Shown here in pieces: positions 1 to 14,500 of a stretch of DNA of 64,000 nt. Each line of letters opens with the position of its first letter. Position 1 is the first letter of the stretch. The notes below the pieces were generated by a model. That model had not been told where the DNA came from, ran no database searches, and worked only from the letters and a program-made list of their open reading frames with translations. The DNA comes from Cinclus cinclus. Its lineage: Eukaryota; Chordata; Aves; Passeriformes; Cinclidae. The position numbers and the translations under genes are program-made. The stretch spans positions 103,278,499 through 103,342,498 of the forward strand of contig NC_085048.1 in the NCBI RefSeq assembly GCF_963662255.1, given 5' to 3'.

Positions 1-3000
1 TCAAACTCCTTCTCTCAGCTGCCCTTCAGAAGTACCTTTAGCATGGCTAAAGGTAGCCTAACTTGGGTTTAGCATAGCTTGGGTTTGCAGTCTCAGGCAA
101 TGACTCAAATGCCCGCAGGAGGTATCAGAAGATGCTGGGACCTACCCTGTAAGTGACAAAACTAGTCACTCATGATACCAGCCCAGACCTGAAGCTTGAC
201 TACCCTCATGCATCAGTGAGGTCATTTCTGTCTCTTGGAGACCCAAAGTGTCTGGAACACCACACAGGCAGCAACCACTGCTCTGAAAAGCTTAAGGAAG
301 TTTTATTATTGAAAACCAGTGTCTGATTGCTCCACAGCAAAGACAATCCTAGAGAAGCAAGAGGCATAGAGAAAAAGCCCAATTTATATTAAAAACTATT
401 GATGGAATCCAGTGTTATGACCTGTTATGACTGATTTAAGGCTTCTATTTTCTTTAACACTTTTCAATTATTTCCCTCTCACACATAAGCTATTCATCAG
501 CTTAGAAAAACCTCTCTGGCCAGCATGCAGATTTTCAGCCTCAATCGCTACAGTACATGAGTTCTAGATCTGAGATGCCAAAAAACATCTATTCGACTAA
601 AGAGCTATAAGGCAGTCATAAAAATTATGGATCACAGAAATAAGCAATTAGTGTTATCTTCAATTGCTTTATTGGCAGTATTCACTCGTTAGAATAGAGG
701 CAGCAGTAAAACAGATTGCAACATACTGTATAACAGCATATGGGATTTTACATTATAATGCTATTCTCTGCCAAGAAGTCATATTTTCATTTGAATGCAT
801 GGAACAGATTATCACAGGGTTTCCAGCATTAAAAGTGGATGACCCACTCTCTCTGCCTCTCCTCCTCCCTTCCCCCCAGCCTCTTGGCTATTAGGCAGTT
901 TTTTAGGTTACGACTACATCAAAATAAGGATAGCACCAGAGCAGTGATAAGGGAGCTCTGCCTACTGAATATTGACTTGTACTCTGAGCCCTGGCTCACA
1001 GAGGCTGGGCATGTCACAGAGCTATGGAGATAATAAACTCCGCCGTGGAGGCACTGGGTAGATGAGGAGTTGAGGCTTTGCCAGTCTTTTCCCCCAGCTG
1101 GCTTCAGCTCTAGAGGAAGCTGCCTGCCCGCCCATCTAATCACAGCTGAAGTGCCACAAAGGCAGCTACTAGCAAGAGGGCTGGAAATAAAACAATAGGA
1201 ATAATAGGAGGGGGAAAAACAGATTCTTTATACTGCATTTAACATTAGGGATATGTTCTGCAGTTGTTTGTGTGTGTCCGGGGCTGTCCTTTGCAGAGCA
1301 GCACCAGCATTTTGGGGCAGGGAATCAATTCCCCCAGGACTGACAGGCAAGGCCTGGGGTTCACCTGCACATCAGCAACCAGTGTGCAAATATTAATGCC
1401 TGGCCCATACAGAAATGCAGGGAATATTTCACATCCTGCTACAACTGCTCTGTTTAAAAGAAAAACCACCTTCCTTTTACCAGTGTGCTACAGGAAGTGA
1501 AGGATGCCAAAAGCATCGAAACCCCAAAAAGACAATTTGTTCTGGAGTTGTACTCCAAGCTGATTCAAAAAATACTTGTTTCCAAATGTACTTCTTTTGA
1601 AATGTCTGTGTATGGTTGAGGGGAGGGAAAGCAGGGAATGGAGGGGTTAAATCCTTAAACAAAATGCTCTGAAGGGAAAAAGCACTTGCCGCTCTAGGAA
1701 CACAGGAACTAGAAAAGCTACAGACGTAGGTAGTAATTTACCAGAACAAAGAAATTGGATAGAATTAGGTTTCTAATGTTAAATGTGTTACTATTTATTC
1801 AGCTCTAATGAAAGCCAAATAATTTGATAAAGCCTCAGTTCCCATCTGTATCTCTGAATTTCTGCACATATCCAAGACAGTTTCTATGGAATGCATTTCA
1901 GATTTCAGAATTTTTGGTTCAGTTTTGGAATTCAGAAGTTCATCTTCATTACCAGAACAGCACTGTTAAATGATGATAAACACAATAATATGTTGAAACC
2001 CATACAACCCCTCAATATGCATAGGCATTTTTTGAGTACAGCTTCCTTAAAGGGCAAGAACACAATTATAATGTTTTATATTACTCTTTAAAATACAATA
2101 CAAAGTCCCTGTCTCAGCTGTAACTAAAGGTGCATAAAAAGAGTCTGTCATCATCTCAATGTCTGTGTTAGAGACTACAGTCAGAATCTTGACGTTATTT
2201 GCCACAAATATCAGCTTCAATTTTTTTCCTCAAAAACATCTGCAGAAATATTAGCAATTAAAAAAAAGTGGACTTTTAAGGAACCTGAAGTTTTCTCCAT
2301 AACTTGCTGGGCAAAATGTGTGTCAATGCATGTTTTGAAGTAAAAAATTTGGGGAAGATGAAAGTGTTTTCTAACCTGCTGAGAGAGGAGACTCCTATCT
2401 CTGTGTTCAGCACCCTTACCTGTATGTCATTGTATTAAAAGACTCAAACACCTGGAGAAAGCAAATTTTCATGGGGGACTCGAGTCACAACTGGGACAAG
2501 ACTGGCAAGAAGCAGCCAGTGACCGGCGACCTTCCTTGACTGGCCAGCTGTCCTCATCCCTGGCAATAACCCCAGGGGAATTTGCTGTTATCTCGGCTCC
2601 CTGCACTTGTCACAAAAGCTGCCTGCTCTATTCAGGTGCTACTTGTCACAAATTAGTGAAGTGCATTAGTGATGTGACCACAAGCAATAGGCCCAGGATA
2701 CCTTGGAATGCCAAGCATGTCCACTTACAAAATCCAAGTGAATGAAACATCTGCCTTTTGTACAACTAAACTCTGTATAATAACCTTTTCTTCCATTTCT
2801 CTGCATTTAGCAGCTGTTGCAGCCCAGCTCTTGAAAAAGAGGAGTACACATCACAAAGCAGTGCTGGAATCAAGCTGAGCTTTCTTGTCTGGGTTAGGTT
2901 CCAGGCTCAAGGGACTGTGTGTTTTGAAAATGTCACTGTGCTGGTTTTCTACTGAACATGGACTTACCAAGTCAGGTGACAAAAGCTGGAAAACGTGATC

Positions 3001-6000
3001 AGAAAAAAACAGTTCCCTAGTTTTTGTGTCATAACTATTAGTGCTATTTAATTAAGCATTCTTGGAGGTAATGCAAGGGTGACTACAGTCTCCTAAGAGA
3101 AAAACAACTGTCAGGCCCTTGCCACCCACCTAAGCAAAGGAAAGCTGAAAGGCAACTTCCACAAAACAGCAGTCCCACCCCTGACTTTGGCAAATCTTTG
3201 GCAGGATATAATAGTTACAGTGTAAGGACAAGTTTGAGCAATATATTTTGCACAGGATTTAGGGATTGAAATGTTCCTTCAGGACTGCACAGGAGCTTGC
3301 TCCAGGGATGGGGACTGATCTCACATCAACACACACATTAAGGGCATTGCACTGAACAAGGCTCATTTTTTCCCATCCTTCTTTTGCCTCCCATCTGCTC
3401 CTTTCCAAAAAAAGTCCAAGGATCTCAGCTAACCAGAGGCTGCAGCACTACGGGGAGGGGAAGGGGGGGAAGGAGAGAAAAAGTTATTTTGTTTTGGCTC
3501 AGTTCTGTAATGAATTGCAGAAATTGATCTGTCATAGTGCAACAGATTGTAGCTTGATCTGCCAACAAATTGCAAGCAACAGTAGGTAATGACTAATTGC
3601 AAATGTTGGGGGGATTGTTCAGAGCTTTTTTGGTTTGGGGTTTTTGGGTTTCTGAAGGAATACAGGGACCCACTGACAGACTGGCAGTGTCCACACAAGG
3701 AACTTCACCTGGTTTTTAATCAAGCTGCATTTCCAGTTAAATCTGCCAAGAACTACACAGACCCAGAGCTATTTACTTCTCCGAATGTGGCTAGGGTCTG
3801 TGCTCCAATTTAGGGTAACAAAAAAACCCCAGTTTCTTCTGGCACCTGTTCCCTCTGAGGTGTAACAGAGAAAGAGGAAGGAAAGCAGCTTTTTCTCTGA
3901 CTTTTTTGTTGTTGTCATTTCTGATTTAGTCAGTAACTCAGAATTATTCTCAAAGACTGGATTTTAGAAAGTTTATCCACAATGTAGTCTGAGAGAATAC
4001 CACGAGCATGAATGAATATTGGACCAGAACAGAAAATAAGATAGAAGCAGGTAGGCAATTGACACCAGGGGAAAATATCAAAAATAAAGCACTTCTAGCA
4101 CACAGGGAAAAAACCCAAACATATCTGAAATGAAACTGATGGAAGTGAAAGAGTGTACTCTGCATTTTATTCACTGTCATCTTTTCCTCTGTCACTCACA
4201 ACTTCAACTCCTCTGCAGCTCCCTGGTCCTGTAGTCTGTGGCAGGGTCACAGAAGACCCTCAGAGCTGCAGTGTGTGCAGACAGGAGGAGACAGAAGCAG
4301 AGTCATCCCTGGAAAGGGCACACGGATGAGCGGTATGGTGTCACCTAAATGCCACACTTGTGCTCTTGAAAGGCAGCACATTGCAGAGGGGAAAACATAC
4401 ATCCACATCTTGATAGCTACAAGCTTGCTTAAACTGCTTACATTTATTGTAAAACTGTCTCAGCTTTTCAACTTGTGTGCTGCAGACAACTTAAAATCCA
4501 GATTTTCAGCACAAGTCTGCAGCTTCCCTTTGTCACCTATATCTTTTACATTTAAACACTACATGACAGCAGAGCCGTTTGACAACAGTAATGCAGTGCG
4601 GCTCACACATCCGGAGCATGGTGTTGACAGCGGTATTGTGATGAGAGAACATTGGTCTAGACAAGAGCCAAACACCAGCTCTGCGAACAATGGAGCATCC
4701 CTGGCAAGCCACGGGCAGCAAGGAGACAGCTTGCAGGAAAAGGAGAAATCTCACTTTGGGCTGTGTTGTGTAGGTCATGTAGGGTGAAACACATACAGCA
4801 CAGACCTGCTGTATAATCTGGGCTAGGGCCAGCAGGGGTGACAGGTGATGCCTCAATGCTGCTACCCCTCAGAACGAGGAGGAATTTCCTTCCCTGTGAA
4901 TATTCAGAAATATAAGCAAAAAATCCTGCATTTGTGAGGATCCGTGTTAATGTGATTTGACCTCTCATTGTTCAGGTAAAGCAAACATGACAAGGTCACA
5001 GTGTATTTCGGTTGCAGTTTTGTTTTCATATGGGAAATACCTGTGAGGATTTTTGCCATACTTTGCTCAGTCCTCTTCAGCTCTAAATTCACTTTGGAGG
5101 AAAGTGCTTACATTCCATTTCAGTAGAAGCTAAGTCTGTGTATCTGTGTACTCACGTCTTTAAAGGCAATTGTATTCTACAAATCAGAGATACATTACTA
5201 ACAATAAAGACATCCTGCCTTCTCTCTGAAAAAAAAAAGAAAGCCAGAAAGCTTACAAGTAACTGTTGACCAACAAAATAAGAAGCTAAGAAAGATTCTC
5301 AGTACGTTCACAATATTCTGTTAATTCATCTAAGAGAGTATTTAAGAGAAAAACTAGTACTGTGTCCAACTAAAAGTGTTTCTTTGCAGCAAGGCAGCCT
5401 GGTAAATTTTTGCATTATTTACAAATGAAAAGTAAGAGGAGAATGGGAACCCAATTGACTAAACATGATATTTAAGTGCAATAGAGTGTGTCTGTTTTCA
5501 AGAGTGCCCTGGATATCCTAACAAGTGTTTTGCTGTCACTTACCTGTAATATTTTTATTTATTCAGCAGAACTGTTCCTAACTTACCTCAAGTGCACTTG
5601 TCAGACACACAGGAAAAGATACTTAATAAAGTGTATTAATAAAGCGAGGATCATTTAATGATTGTGCTTGCCTTATAATGATCAGGCTGTTAAAAGCCCA
5701 TGCTGGACATTGATCCTTGCTCTACAGTCACCAGGAGACTGAAGGCAGCTAAGGAAAGGAAATGCTGGAAGCAGTAAGAAACTATCCCAACCAAGTTACT
5801 AAACTCTGACAAGGCCCAAGACAGAAAGCAAAGCACACAAACCGCAAGTAGCACCCATACCCCGAAGAGAAGTGGAGCTTTTTCGCACAGAAAAACAGTA
5901 GCTGATAAATTGTCACTGGACAGTAACTTCAGAATTTTCATTGAGTAATTCTTGTACTTACAGCTCCTGTCTGTGATAGCAACTGACAGTGACTGCAGCA

Positions 6001-6444
6001 AGGAAAGGTGTCCAGCCTCTCCTGCCTCATCCTGTATCTAAACTGGCCAATAGAGAACCTCAGGGGAAAAGGTATCCCCCTCACCCCAGCTGGTAAATCT
6101 CATATGTGCATGAAGAGAAACAGTAGCTCTTATTTAAATCCTGATTCAAGGACTATAACCTACAATCAGAATATTAAAGGTAAACTTGTGTTGGGCTTTC
6201 CTAATGTAAATAATTTGGGCTTTATTTCATCATGCAGCTCTGAGTTCCACACGTTAAAGGCATGCACCGTGTGCTGCACTTCGTCACTCACTAATGAATC
6301 ACTCTTTGGCCTGTTGTTGTTCTATTTTGAGTTCCCCCTTTTCCTTTTGTTACAGACAAACGTAATGAGAAGCAGCCGACTGGCCTGATCTGTGCCCTTC
6401 ATTATTTTATTTTATATGCCTCTGCCACATTTCCTCCCACTCCT
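1..6444. other. Intergenic DNA, no gene recognised
   Basis: AT-rich unique sequence with no exon-like or protein-like signal that I recognise. The longest open frame (4,275-4,787, plus, 170 codons) has no recognisable domain and no convincing family resemblance, and I treat it as a chance frame. A purine/pyrimidine-biased patch near 3,440-3,660 contains G-runs and T-runs but no regular repeat. No tRNA, rRNA or recent mobile element was seen. Inference: distal flank of VRK2. Confidence 0.6.
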
Positions 6445-6880
6445 CTTCTTCTTTCCAAACTAAATAATAATCCTGCCCTTTTAAATGTAGTTTTATATGA
6501 AAGGCTCTCAGAGGGTGCTACTCATTTTCCTTGCCCTTCTCTGGACCATTTCTATTTCCATTATGTCTTTGAGATAAGGTGACCAAAAGTGATTATGAAT
6601 TCAAGATAAGGACATGCTATATATTTATACATATATGGCATTAAAATATTTTTGTCTTTGTGATTTATCCTCTTCGACCACCCTCACATTGTGTTCTATT
6701 TCTTTTGGCATAACAACCATCCCCATCCTAGAGAGCCTCTTAATTGAGCTGACTTCATTGACTCTTATGTGAGCACTGACTCAAAATGGAAAAGCACACC
6801 CAAGAACCCGAATTTCAGTGTGGGCCAATTCATTATACTTGCCAAGTACACAGTTGGGTTAGATCTGGAATTCCTCAAAA
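6445..6880 (-). mobile_element. Ancient CR1-type LINE fragment (minus strand)
   Basis: The plus strand reads as the reverse complement of an old amniote CR1-type LINE reverse-transcriptase region. Recognisable blocks occur in the expected order: a stretch with CTTCTCTGGACC near 6,536, then GTCTTTGAGATAAGGTGACC near 6,565, a TTCAAGATAAGG block at 6,600, GGCATTAAAATATTTTTGTC near 6,637, and CAGTTGGGTTAGAT near 6,851. The spacing between blocks is collinear with the family as I recall it. It is heavily mutated and has no open frame, so it is a dead, old insertion, probably predating the bird radiation. The outer limits are approximate; the exact subfamily cannot be named by eye. Confidence 0.78.
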
Positions 6881-9800
6881 TATTATGGAACACTGATTAG
6901 TGAAAATTATTCAGCCTCATGTCAGTTCCCACAGAAAGCAATTAGTGGGGTCTTGTATGGAAGTAGAGAAAGAAAAAGGATTCAAGAAAGGCCAGTTTAT
7001 TCTTGTGCTTGGTTTCCTCCTTTTCAACAGGTGGTAAACTCAGAGCAGGGTCTATCCTGAAGTGATTCAGATTCCTTATGAGGTCTTTACACAGCACCCT
7101 GTAAAAGACCTTGAAAGAATGAATATCTTGAATGCACGAACATCTTTTCTGCCCTGCTTTGCAAGCCTTCTGAAATAAACCTGAGCTGACTGTTGCACTA
7201 ATCCCAACTCTTTCTGATCCTGGAAATACTGTTATATTCTACATGGCCAAAACTGAGCTTATTCCCAGCCCTGACACATGAACACAGGCCAGCCCAGTGC
7301 TCAGCCTGAAGCCAATTGAACTCACAAGTTTATCTAAAAATCTCTCCTAGGTTAAGACTATGATTTAGGGAAGCACTTAAATGTTTGCACTGTAAATGTC
7401 TTTATTTAACACGTGTGACTTCACAGGCTTAACCATCTAAAAGGGCTAAGTGAAGACTATCTCCAGCAAAGACAAGAAATTTACAGTGAGATACAAAAGG
7501 CAAGGTTTAAAATTCTACTTTTAATGAATTTTTTTCAATCAGTCCTTAAGTATCAGCATTTAGATCAGCAATTCTGCCTGCTCAGCTCATCAAAAACATC
7601 AAGACATCACTGTCTCGCTTTTTATTCCTTGTTGTGCCTCACGAGTAGCAACTGCACAATGAACTAGGATAGAGGTTAACTTTTCTGTATTTTTTTACTC
7701 TTTTAAAAATCTGTTGATAAATGCATCACTGAAAGACACTGAATCAGAGCCCAGAAACTGTGAAATTTGAGGATACGAGAAGCATGCACAGAAAGAACAT
7801 ATGCTTCCCCAGTGTCCTCAAATCTGCTTCAATCCTAATCCTGGAAGGACCATCTCTGAGGGTGAGAGAGTAAAGGAAGCCTCAATCCTTCTGTCAAACA
7901 CAGGAGCACAAGTGCCTGGAGCAGCAGGGGTTTTACTGCTACCAAAGTTGGGCAGGAACCAAGAACACCAACATATTTCCCAAAAGCCACTGGAAAGTCA
8001 TTAATCTTTTACTCACTGAATTACAACTAGGGATAGGCAAATTCATTTCAAGAAAATAAAGCCCAAACCATCCAAAAACTTTATCAGATACAAACCAGAC
8101 CTTTTAGAAGCTTCAAAAAGTGGTCGTATACTTTTGTTATCATTTTTTTCTGGTTGGTATATTCTTAAGCTTCCTGGCTCTAGATAAAAGCACCTGAAAT
8201 GTCAAGATACCAACTGCTCTTGCAGTACTTTCAATCTGTTTTATAGATTCAAGTGCCTTAGACATTTAAAGTACAGTTTAGTTTGCCTAATGCATAAAAC
8301 CAGTAAATTACTTTTAAAAAAAAAACTTTAAAAAGTTGTAACTTATATCTTTACAGGGCACCAGTCAGGGGAATAACTACAAAGAAAGCTAAATTAATAT
8401 AGAACAAACAACAGACAGTGAAAAATTTAAGATCTTTCACACTAGTCAGTAAATTAAACTTCCACTGAAGATGGAAATAAACATTCAGCATAGGGGCACT
8501 ATGTAATACCATTGACAGGAGAGTTTTTTCATTTGTTCTGTTGAATGTAATGCTAACCAGTGTACCAAAAATGGAAGCGTTACCTTATTTCCTTGACCTG
8601 TCAAGAATGAGGAGGAAAAATTGTTGATTCTTAACTGTAGGATGGAAAGAAGAAACAAACAAAAAAAAGCCAACCAGTGCTCCAAAAAGTTAAAGGTTCA
8701 TTTGAATGAAATGGGGATCCACTTCAGAGTTCAGTGGAGTCCAGAGATCCTGACCAGGAGTGGCTGTTTTAAGGCAGGTGTCTTTATTAAGCCAAGACTG
8801 ACACATGTGCCCAGGCTGAAGAGCTCTGTTTCAGGTACCACACACCTGCCAAGGCTGTGATGACACAAGCCAGGACATGTGCAGCTCTCAGTAAATGGGA
8901 TTGAATGCAGGCCTTTAGAGATGAATAAATGGATGCAGCACAGATGGCTTTGCTTGCCAGCTTCAGCTGCTGTCACCCAACCTGCAACAATTTCTTACAG
9001 GCAAACATACTATGGAGCACAATGGCCTGAGTGAAAAGAACTGTATGCACTGAAACTTTCTCACACTCTGTGCTTCCTGTCTCATTCAGACTAGGCTGCC
9101 AGGCAATAAGGACTGAACTGCTCCTGTCTATTTCCTTTGGGCAAAATCTTTTGAAACAATCAGTGAATGATCACAAAATAATTATATCAGTTATCAGCAT
9201 GTTCAGTAGCTACATGCAAAAAATTAGGTTCTTCCTTTCCATTTCAGTTTGAAATGTCAACGAAGATACTATTTACATCTGGAAGAAAATAATTTACTTT
9301 TATTTTCCCCCTGAACTCACTTGCACAGCCTTGGGTATTTTTCCTAAAGAGGAGACAGATGAACAGGATTGTCCTGGCACAAGTCCTAGGAGGAGTGTGC
9401 AACTACTACCAAGGAAGCTAAGAAACAACAGGCTGAGTCCATCCTCTATCACCTGAGGGCCTGTCATCCCAGCAGGTCACCCCTGATGCATTTCTGTGTG
9501 AGCTGCTGCCAAGCAGTAAACAAGGTATAAATGCCAGCAGGGAAATACAGGGCTCTAACAGGTCTAGCCAGGGGAGCTGGACTGCACACCAAGAGATTGA
9601 CCCCACAGCTGGGAGATGTGCAACAGATCCTTCCACTGCATTTCACATTTGGTATCTGCTTAAATGCCTGTTGAAAGGGAGCCTTCCTGTGAGGTGGCTC
9701 AGAAATGACTTAACACAATTGCTTGAACATTAGGATTAGAACAAACCTGCAGAAACACAGCAGTAATTAGTGGAGCCCAAACCAATTAGCCATGTTATTT

Positions 9801-10984
9801 CTTTGTGGAGCTGCTGATGGCTCCTCAGCCAAAGAACGGTCTTTCCCACCCCTCCCCTTCAAACATTACCTTGCAGAGTGGCCAGCCCACCAGCTCATCA
9901 AAACCATTGCGACCTGATATCCTGCAGGTAAAGGTTTGGCTTTCTGCTGATTTATTAAAAGAAAAATCTTATATTTTACTGCTCACATGTACTCTCCAGA
10001 GCACAGTCACATGACCAGGATAATGACAATCTGTCTCTCTGCTAACATTTCTCTACTTTGGTTATTTGTTTGATAAAGTGAGGAGCTTCCCTTTTGTTGC
10101 CCTTCATCAGAGCTTAATGTCTTTACTTTGGGATCAATATACTTTATGAATAATTTTATTTCCTTCTATTTTTATGGTCTTTTCTCCTCATTATCATACT
10201 GAGTTTATTAGCTAGTGCTGTCAGTATCTTTACCCTGTCATATGTTCCTGAGGTACAGTAAATATCACTTGTGTTGTAATTAATATGCACACCCTCTGCA
10301 GTAATTAAAGCACAGACCCCTTCAACCAGCTGAGCTTCCTACACTAATACCACCTTATCTTCATAATGAACTTATTGTAATCTAAAACTACCACTGAATA
10401 TTGTTCAGTAAGGATAGAAGAATGAAACCTAATGAGATGCTATAATATTTGTGAACATGTTAATATGAAAAAAATGAATTTAATTACCACTAAATCTAAT
10501 TAAATTTCCTGTACAATCAAAATTCCCCCATTTATGCCACAAAAACACTGGTGGTGCAACACTAGTGCCCCTTTGGAGATTTACACCAAGATGGAGACCA
10601 GAGACCTCATCTTCTCCCCATGAAATTCTCACAGCTATCCTGAGGGTTCCCTACCCATGGACAATTTCAGAAATTACTTAGAATCCCTACACAGGGATGC
10701 GATTTGCAAGCAAGATGGGAAGGTAAAAATGGAGCGACAATTCAAGCCCTCCGAAAGGGGACCCAGCAATGAAACAGTTTGGCAAATGTTTCCAACAAGG
10801 GAAAGGAAAGGAATGTTGAATATATAAGCATGAGAGTGTAACAGGGAATTATTAAAGGGAGACTGGCTACAAGAAATTTAGTTCCTATTTTCTGAAAACA
10901 TTTCCATATGGGAGACTAGCGCCTAAGGTGAAGACTTACACAATAGGAAGGAAACTGGCAGCCTACACCGACTGAAATTTGGCT
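6881..10984. other. Intergenic DNA, no gene recognised
   Basis: Unique, AT-rich sequence. No open frame has family resemblance. The stretch 10,240-10,520 is especially AT-rich, with several TAATTA-type homeodomain-like words, and could be a non-coding regulatory element; this is only inference from composition. No simple repeat longer than about 10 bases of one letter stands out, other than an A-run near 8,315. Confidence 0.55.
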
Positions 10985-11100
10985 GAAGGGCAAGAAACAA
11001 ACAGTGGAAGTAAATGGGATTATTTCAAGGTGGAAAGAGGTTACCAGTAGGGTACAGCCCAGCTTTCTAATTACTCACAGTAATGACTTGGATGATAGTA
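10985..11100 (+). mobile_element. Ancient CR1-type LINE fragment (plus strand)
   Basis: The sequence follows the reverse-transcriptase part of old amniote CR1 LINEs in the sense direction. It has a GGCAAGAAACAAACAG-like block, then TAAATGG, then a GTGGAAAGAGGTTACCAGTA block near 11,030, and then AATGACTTGGATGATAGTAT near 11,082, which corresponds to the conserved N-D-L region following the catalytic motif area. It is too diverged to be coding. It may extend a few hundred bases upstream, where similarity becomes doubtful. The family call rests on remembered consensus only. Confidence 0.6.
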
Positions 11101-11555
11101 TGGAAAGGATCATTTCCAAGATTCTAGTGACTGGGAAGCACAGCGGTAATAAATACCAATGTAATCCAATAGCCATTTCATTAATAGTTAATTTGAGAAC
11201 CAGAGAAGTTGCTTAGGGAAGTGTTCGCATGTATCATGAGGCAGGACTGGGACACACAACAGCACAAAAACTGAATGACCTTCCCCTGTAAATGGTCATT
11301 CTAGAAGAGGCTTAAGCAATGGCCTTTGAGCAGCTCTTTGTGCTCTATTGATTGATGTCAATCTGTCCAGTTCCAAAGTGTTAACTTCACTTTAAAATAT
11401 GCCCTTTTCTGTCATTCTTTTCCTGTAACCCCCTAAACATGCCTCATTTCCTACACTAAAAAAAAAAATTACGTGGTCAGATATTGATTTGTGACTCCCT
11501 GGCTGACATCTGAATAGTGAGAATGAATTGACTTAAAGACATGGGTGGGTAAATA

Positions 11556-11592
11556 AGTAAAGCAAGTAAAGGAAAGGAAAGTAAAGGAAATA
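11556..11592. repeat. Imperfect (AAAGG)n-like purine tract
   Basis: A run built from AAGTAAAGG / AAAGG-like units on the plus strand. It is short and impure, and looks like an ordinary microsatellite. Confidence 0.7.
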
Positions 11593-14500
11593 AGAAAGCA
11601 AAAACCCCACCCTGAAATTTCTGCTAAGCTGCACTGACACAACCTAGTGACTAGGAGATCTTTATGATCATTCTCTTCCTTCAAACTATGGAAAGATATT
11701 CTAAAATAAGACTGTCCCCAAATTCCCCAAAAGAGGAGGAAGGGTCATATTCCATAAGCCACTGTGGATGAACCCTTGGTCCTGATTAAAAAATGATATC
11801 ATCATTATGATTTTTTCTGACTGATGAAAGAATTAATGTCTAGGTGATTTCAGTCACCTCCCAGACCCCGTAAGGTACACAGAGCCAGTCAAAGGAAGGG
11901 AAAAACCCCAAAACTGCAGTGCCTCCTCTGTTCAGAATTCAGTGGGGAAACCAAACACATACACAAAATGAACTTGTTTGCCAACACCAGGATCACCAAA
12001 AAAGGAATTCATACCAAAGTACAGAAGTTCCAACCAAGTCCCCCTGCTCTGGAAAATGAGGGTTGCAAACAGGCACTAAACTCCCCCTTGCTGCCTTCTT
12101 TCTTCACTTCCCTTCTGAGAGGTGCACCAAAGACTGACTCTGCATGTTTTGCTCAGGTTGGTGAACTAAAAAATAAGAAAACCTGAGTATTTTTAATTTT
12201 CTGTCAAAATGTACTTGGGAACTGGTGACCTAGCTTTAACCCCTCACTAAAATGAAATATTTCAGCTATTAACACTCAAAGTCACTCAAAGAATTTTAAA
12301 CTTGGCAGTTCAAAAGAGTGCCAAGATTTTAAGCTACAGTGTATCACATCATGCCAGGGAATGAGCAAGAGAAGAGGAGGATATAGAAGGGGCAAGAAAA
12401 AAGAGTGTGCAAAACTAGGAGTGATAAGAAGCAGAAATAAGATACAAGGGCAGAAAATACGATAGTTTTTTCTCCTATATCCCTTTCATGAACCCTGCAG
12501 TCCTTATCTTACTTCTGCTTTCTACATTTTTACATGGTTTTTTTTTTTTCCTCTGGCTGCTTCTTTATTTCTAGGCATGATCACAGTACTCCTCAGTTTA
12601 GAAGAGTAGACTCTTATCCTCAAACTGCCTACCTTCTAGGAGTCTGCACCCCATAGACTTGATGGAGGCAGGTTCAATGCTTTCCATGCAACAGAAGCTC
12701 CTTCTCTCAACACTGCAGGTACAGGGTATAGAGGGGCCACTGCTCTGTCTCCGTAAGGAATTTCTTAGGAATTTATTAGTAATTCCATAGCCCTGTACCT
12801 GCAGCAGGTGACAGTCAAAGTGCTGTTAGCACAGGTAAAGATTTCTAGCACCAAAGGATCTGACTGCCAGGGAGAAAGAAGCAAGGACGGGCTGATCCTC
12901 AAAGGCACACCCTCCCAGCACCCAAAAAAAGGTCCTGTGACAGTGACCAGCTCAGTGATTGAGAGAAACTCCTTCAGAAATGAAGCCAGCAGGGCAGGGA
13001 CTAGGATCAGCCAAGGCTTGAGCCTAAAGCAGCTCCTGAGCCCAGGGCAGGAGACCCCACAGTGCTTTTCATGTGGCTCCTTTCACATCACTCATGCCCA
13101 AGGTTACGCTGCTGTGCCGTGACACAGCCAGCAGTGCTCAGCAACAGACAGCTAAACTTTGACAAGGTTCCTGACACTAGGAGGGAAAATGTTAGCTTAA
13201 TCAAAAGGATTGCTGCAAATCTCACTTTAATGTCATCCTTAAATAGTCAAACATGATTTTTTGTCCTCCATTCAAGTATCTCATATAATCCAAAGTCACA
13301 GGCCAGTTCTGGCAATAGCAAAATGGCAGAATGCCTGGCTGTGTGGTCCTTCTGCCCTCAATTTTCTTCACCCTCTTTCTCTCTTTGTAATTCAGAAGGT
13401 TCTATTTTTTTTTTTCTGAGTTACCTTTCAAATTGTCATCAGCTTTTTGGAGGAAAGAATACTATGCTCCCATAAATGTATTTGATCATGTAAGTACAGA
13501 ACTCTTGTTTACTTTAAATAGATTCTTTACCATAAATTTACATTGTGCAAACAACATTTATGGAGCATATCCCAAAGCATCAGAGTGGCTGTGGCTGAAA
13601 AAGCAAATTATGAGAAAAGATCTCTCTCAAACTTCCTGTGACACCCTAAATAGTGAGAAGGAAGCATGGATGGCCTCTTTCAACACATGCAGCTTCTAGA
13701 GTGTTCAAAAGAGGGACTTGGGACAATGCTACCCCAGAGAAGCCAGGCATGTATCAGCTAATGGAGATCTCCTGCCCACTGCTGGGAGAACCCTCAACAT
13801 GAGCCACTCAAGAGCCTCTCCAGACATCTCCTTTTCTCTGCAATCTGGGCCGTGGAGCTTTCAGCCTCTCAGAGCATTGAGTGTTCGAGTTTGCAGAGTG
13901 GCACTGCTTGGCCACTCCCAGAATAAAGTCACCAGCTCAGCTGTAGGATTCCATAAACCCCCTGCAGACCTGCTGAGGGACCCAGATTTTAGAGGCTCCC
14001 TGTTTGTTCTCTTTGTAAATACAGCTTTCCCCCAGAGTGACTGCAGACACCACTGCCTATTTTAGCACAGAGACCAAAATTTAACGTCTTGACCTCACAA
14101 CTTGGGAAAGCTGAGACCACCACCTTAGGAAGACCAACCATCCACCTTCTGGGCCAGATTCCCCACTCTTTTAATTCAGAGATAATCTGTAAAATTGAAG
14201 TTCTGTCATTTAGTATCCTAATTTATCACTAATTGGTTACAGTCCTTTGAGTTAAAGCAGTCAGATTCTACTCCTATTAGTAGGAAAAAAACCAACCAAA
14301 ATGAAACCAATGAAACACTTGCTGAACTGCACCAGAGCCTGAGCTGTTAAATCTGGAGACAGTACGGGGCTGTAACTGCATTTATCTGTACCATCCATCC
14401 ACTCCCAGTTCCAGCAACATGACTGGCCATTCCCAGGGCAAGCAGAGCTCAGCTGTGCCCTGTGTCACACATGCAGTGTCGCCACAGCTCCCTGCACAGG

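Noticed and set aside
4275..4787. 170-codon open frame on the plus strand
   Set aside because: No domain, no family resemblance, no splice or promoter context, and overlapping frames of similar quality on the other strand; a chance frame.
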